From Bacteroidales bacterium (GTDB lineage: Bacteria > Bacteroidota > Bacteroidia > Bacteroidales > UBA932), in assembly GCA_021443605.1 (NCBI GenBank), contig JABUTQ010000430.1, forward strand, positions 1 through 10,615: a stretch of DNA of 10,615 nucleotides, given 5' to 3'. The position numbers and the translations under genes are program-made. The notes under the pieces were generated by a model. That model had not been told where the DNA came from and made no database searches. It saw only the letters and a list, made by a program, of their open reading frames with translations. Positions 8,801 to 10,615 of this stretch are shown piece by piece (position 1 is the first letter of the stretch; the number at the start of each line of letters is the position of its first letter).

Positions 8801-10286
8801 ATCCTTGAAATTGGAATGTGGCAATGGCCGTATCAGTGATTTTTACGGAGTGCTTGACTATACGCGTGTGCCCTACAAGCTCGATGCAGGTTTTGTCATC
8901 GATGACAAGGGGCTCAACTTCAAGGATACACAACTGTTCGACCTTGAAGGGCACAAGGCAGACGTTACAGGAGGACTCCAGTTCAAGGACGGGTTCAAGA
9001 ATCTACAGCTCGACACGAAAATCTTAGCGGACAATCTGCTTGGAATCAATACCACAATAGCTGATAATCAGACGTTTTACGGAAGGGGATATGCCACTGG
9101 AGACATCCGTCTTCACGGCCCTATGAATCAATTGAATCTCGATATCAATATTACCACCGGGGATAATACTTCGTTTCATATCCCTCTCGGTTCTTCGGGA
9201 AAAGAACAGGTTTCGCTCCTCAGGTTTATAAATCCGGCGGGCAGGACTGTATCTGCATACGATTCGCTTGTAAGGAGAAATACCCAGAGAGTGGTGAAGG
9301 GTAAAAGCTCTATGGGAGTGAACATCAATGTGGATGCCACTCCGGAAGCTGAGATTCTACTTGAGATAAACAAGGATTTGGGCGATGTGTTGCGGGCCAG
9401 AGGTTCCGGACTGGTAGGCATCACTTCCAAAAACGGGAATTTTGGAATCAAGGGCGATTACACTATCGATGCCGGATCTTACAAATTCGTGCTTATGGGA
9501 CTGGTATCCAGAGATTTCGAGCTTCAACGAGGCGGTACCATCAAATTCAATGGAGACATTAAGGATTCTGACCTCGACCTTAAGGCGATATATAAAACTA
9601 AGGCATCGCTCGCACCAATCGTAGCCGACTCCACCATATCCAGCAGAAGATTGGTCAATTGCGGCATAGACATAACCGGCAAGCTTTCAGACCTCAAGCT
9701 TGGATTCAACGTTGAGGTTCCCGATTTGGATCCTGCCATCAGGGGGCAAGTTGAGACCGCCCTGAATACCGACGACAAAGTGCTCAAGCAGTTTGTTACC
9801 TTGCTGATTTCGGGATCGTTTATGCCTGAAGGACAGTCCGGTGTGGAAAATAATGTCTCTATGTCCCTGTTCAATGCCACGGAAATCCTCTCAAACCAGA
9901 TAAACAGCGTATTCCGACAGCTCGATATTCCGCTCGATCTCGGATTCAACTATAAACCGGACCAGAATGGCCGCAGTATCTTTGATGTTGCGATATCTAC
10001 CCAATTGTTCAACAACAGGGTGACAATCAACGGCAACATCGGCAACAGGCAATATGTGACTACAAACAACCAGGAAGTTGTCGGCGACGTTGACGTGGAG
10101 ATTAAGGTTGACAAGAAGGGAAAGGTGAGCGTAACCCTCTTCTCTCACTCTGCTGACAAGTATTCAAGCTATCTCGACCAAACGCAGAGAAACGGCGTGG
10201 GCGTCACATATCGCGAAGAGTTTGATACTTTCAAAGAGTTGATAGACAGAATATTCCGTAGGAAAAAGAAAGAGGAGGCCAAGTAA
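5871..10286 (+). CDS. tamB: TamB/AsmA-like translocation and assembly module protein (DUF490 family)
   Basis: This 1471-aa envelope protein is of the TamB type. These proteins are anchored in the inner membrane and cross the periplasm as a long hydrophobic beta-groove thought to move lipids or aid outer-membrane protein assembly. After a basic N terminus (Arg2, Arg5, Lys6, Lys9), a single hydrophobic helix at about 10-28 acts as signal anchor. An AsmA-like region follows, with IDGGFFFLE-type segments before about residue 120. Then come about 1000 residues of repetitive beta-strand sequence, with alternating hydrophobic residues and recurring motifs such as KADSVSV and KADSLSV. The conserved TamB C-terminal domain includes GDYTIDAGSYKF (1195-1206) and LDIPLDLGFNY (1351-1361), and the protein ends in a basic/acidic tail (RRKKKEEAK). 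The start is fixed by the need for the anchor helix; the next Met lies after it. No TamA- or TamL-like barrel gene adjoins it. It probably has its own promoter. Its stop abuts the convergent tsaD stop. Confidence 0.92.
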   Translation: MRLWRKITKAIFNIVLLFLLAAFVLVHIPKIQTSLIQMVTDKISSVVAGDVSIGSASIAFIDKIALEDIALIGPKADTVVCVNKMLIDFSPLSAISKNLKIRRINIDGGFFFLETRNKTNNLTKVFLNKHLADSLGNLDSIPKVKRPVKDSTKSKLDFGIDINLKRLKISNFSFFMKNHDNKKPPKVGPRNILFNDMALYDIFIDMTDVKLSGGELKTNLKRLSAKERRGLNMSQLSGRVTFNDTLARLDDMVYRDGKTELNCEYYMMEYQSLAAFKDYVHKVKMGLKFKDTYLDFTSIGYFAALNDNLQLKLHLNGEISGTVTDIDAKKLKVQAGSGLTNFVVNAKLRGLPDFYNTATTINIEKLHTTAEDADWIIREITQPPYKAAVVSKFASGQDIDFSAEMKGTFGDFDITGLLATGVGDIDINAHCRAGKGSGFVFDGDVAASGVALGTILKNKKLSELSCNVSARAALSRKNMEVDLRQLHVSSLGFNGYDYSDIYASGNLNSSEFNGTVYSEDPNLTFLFNGLVTFNGQDDSRYRFNLDMQNADLAALNLHKRERSQVSFLSKADFIYRNNRILGNIVLDSLKAVNEVDGYNVGSVIFRHAAADSHYVMKLTSSFLEAKYEGDSPISQMLSDLKGQTTTASYHVDINTLDLRPICSFLVPDLFVNPGTSIKLDSVRDSVMTAKVESNLIAFKNKYIRDIEIGLKNKDSVIYATVDNKFLQLGNTKLLSNKIDATLKADSVSVRVALNEEDSLMTATLNADVGFPEGVLNPKHLSVMLYDSQIVLGKDIWRFYPSNIDYCDSLIHIDQFGLYAGNQSVLLLGDVGRRASDSLFVGIDNFDLSFVNMLTKDKLKFGGLANGRATLSSLLSDVTMVANIKADSLSVSDTPIGNLSVVSNWVTGGKIEFAVDNVLNGKETLKASGEYDANRKEIDGKVKFDGFQMAFANPFLKGIMSDVSGEISGDISARGPFKSLKLECGNGRISDFYGVLDYTRVPYKLDAGFVIDDKGLNFKDTQLFDLEGHKADVTGGLQFKDGFKNLQLDTKILADNLLGINTTIADNQTFYGRGYATGDIRLHGPMNQLNLDINITTGDNTSFHIPLGSSGKEQVSLLRFINPAGRTVSAYDSLVRRNTQRVVKGKSSMGVNINVDATPEAEILLEINKDLGDVLRARGSGLVGITSKNGNFGIKGDYTIDAGSYKFVLMGLVSRDFELQRGGTIKFNGDIKDSDLDLKAIYKTKASLAPIVADSTISSRRLVNCGIDITGKLSDLKLGFNVEVPDLDPAIRGQVETALNTDDKVLKQFVTLLISGSFMPEGQSGVENNVSMSLFNATEILSNQINSVFRQLDIPLDLGFNYKPDQNGRSIFDVAISTQLFNNRVTINGNIGNRQYVTTNNQEVVGDVDVEIKVDKKGKVSVTLFSHSADKYSSYLDQTQRNGVGVTYREEFDTFKELIDRIFRRKKKEEAK

Positions 10287-10615
10287 TCAGTCTCCGTATT
10301 CGGCGGCTCTGGAGATTGGAGCAATGTCCAACGGACAGGTAATCCCTTCCAGGAATTTGAAATAACCCACTATCGCTATCATAGCGGCATTGTCTGTGGT
10401 GAACCGAAACTCCGGCAAAAATGTGGTCCATCCTCTCTTGCGCCCCTCTTCTGTGATGCGGTTTCTCAATCCCGAGTTGGCGGAAACTCCTCCCGCGATG
10501 GCAATCTGTTTTATCCCCGTTTGTTTTACGGCAAGGAGCAACTTCTTCATCAGTATGTCGATGAGATCTTTTTGGAACGATGCGCAAAGGTCTGCCTTAT
10601 TCTTTTCGATGAAAT
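10287..10615 (-). CDS. tsaD: tRNA N6-adenosine threonylcarbamoyltransferase TsaD, C-terminal part (5' end beyond window)
   Basis: TsaD transfers the threonylcarbamoyl group from threonylcarbamoyl-AMP to A37 of ANN-decoding tRNAs, forming t6A in the cytoplasm with TsaB and TsaE. Only the last 108 residues are visible, about a third of the usual ~340. The frame is open to the window edge, and the in-frame ATG at 10550 is internal. Diagnostic segments are DLCASFQKDLIDIL, the nucleotide-binding AIAGGVSANSGLRNRI and the conserved TTDNAAMIA, in which the Asp is a known ligand residue of the ASKHA-fold active site. The protein ends in RAAEYGD. The TGA stop (complement of 10287-10289) lies directly next to the tamB stop, with no spacer and no evident terminator. 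Nothing suggests degradation. The family call is secure from these motifs, but the N-terminal metal-binding histidines cannot be checked here. Confidence 0.94.
   Translation of the reverse strand, partial: FIEKNKADLCASFQKDLIDILMKKLLLAVKQTGIKQIAIAGGVSANSGLRNRITEEGRKRGWTTFLPEFRFTTDNAAMIAIVGYFKFLEGITCPLDIAPISRAAEYGD

Noticed and set aside
10287..10319. Possible terminator stem after tamB (TCAGTCTCC / GGAGATTGG)
   Set aside because: It includes G-U pairs, has a 15-nt loop and no following T-run, and lies entirely within tsaD coding sequence.
1..10615. A novel defence, mobile or other undescribed system
   Set aside because: Every gene belongs to a recognised housekeeping family. There are no integrases, toxin-like small genes, array repeats, unusual composition shifts or unexplained intergenic spaces. 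Recombination helicase-nucleases can resemble defence genes, but here the pair has the AddAB form.

Overview
The window looks like an ordinary chromosomal housekeeping segment from a member of the Bacteroidota, most likely Bacteroidales. The protein families and their form point that way. None of the three visible translation starts has a Shine-Dalgarno sequence, and the one recognisable promoter fits the Bacteroidota pattern (TTTG-like element, about 19 bp, TAnnTTTG). Base composition is moderate and looks even throughout. I see no tRNA, rRNA, insertion sequence, integrase, CRISPR array or phage gene.

Layout. (1) Bases 1-5033, + strand: a two-gene recombinational-repair operon. An AddB-like helicase/nuclease subunit, cut by the left edge, overlaps by 4 bp (ATGA) with an AddA-like UvrD-type helicase/nuclease of 1008 aa. 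Both carry a PD-(D/E)XK nuclease domain. The B subunit also has the four cysteines expected for an Fe-S cluster. Together they should process double-strand DNA ends for RecA-dependent repair. (2) Bases 5030-5797, - strand: a 255-aa metallo-beta-lactamase-fold phosphodiesterase-like protein of the PhnP type. Its stop codon overlaps that of the AddA gene by 4 bp. (3) Bases 5798-5870: a 73-bp divergent intergenic region with a good promoter match for the rightward gene and an AT-rich inverted repeat. (4) Bases 5871-10286, + strand: a very large (1471 aa) TamB/AsmA-like envelope protein with an N-terminal membrane anchor and a C-terminal TamB domain. (5) Bases 10287-10615, - strand: the C-terminal third of TsaD, the tRNA t6A threonylcarbamoyltransferase, cut by the right edge. 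Its stop codon directly abuts the tamB stop.

The genes work in unrelated processes: DNA end repair, phosphodiester hydrolysis, outer-membrane biogenesis and tRNA modification. The segment is densely packed: one operon overlap, two convergent junctions with no spacer, and a single short intergenic gap. There is no stretch of more than 300 bases without a gene. I looked for an undescribed system and found none. The points worth a second look are the zero-spacer convergent gene ends, the nearly leaderless tamB promoter, tamB without an adjacent outer-membrane partner, and the PhnP-like enzyme with no phosphonate genes nearby.
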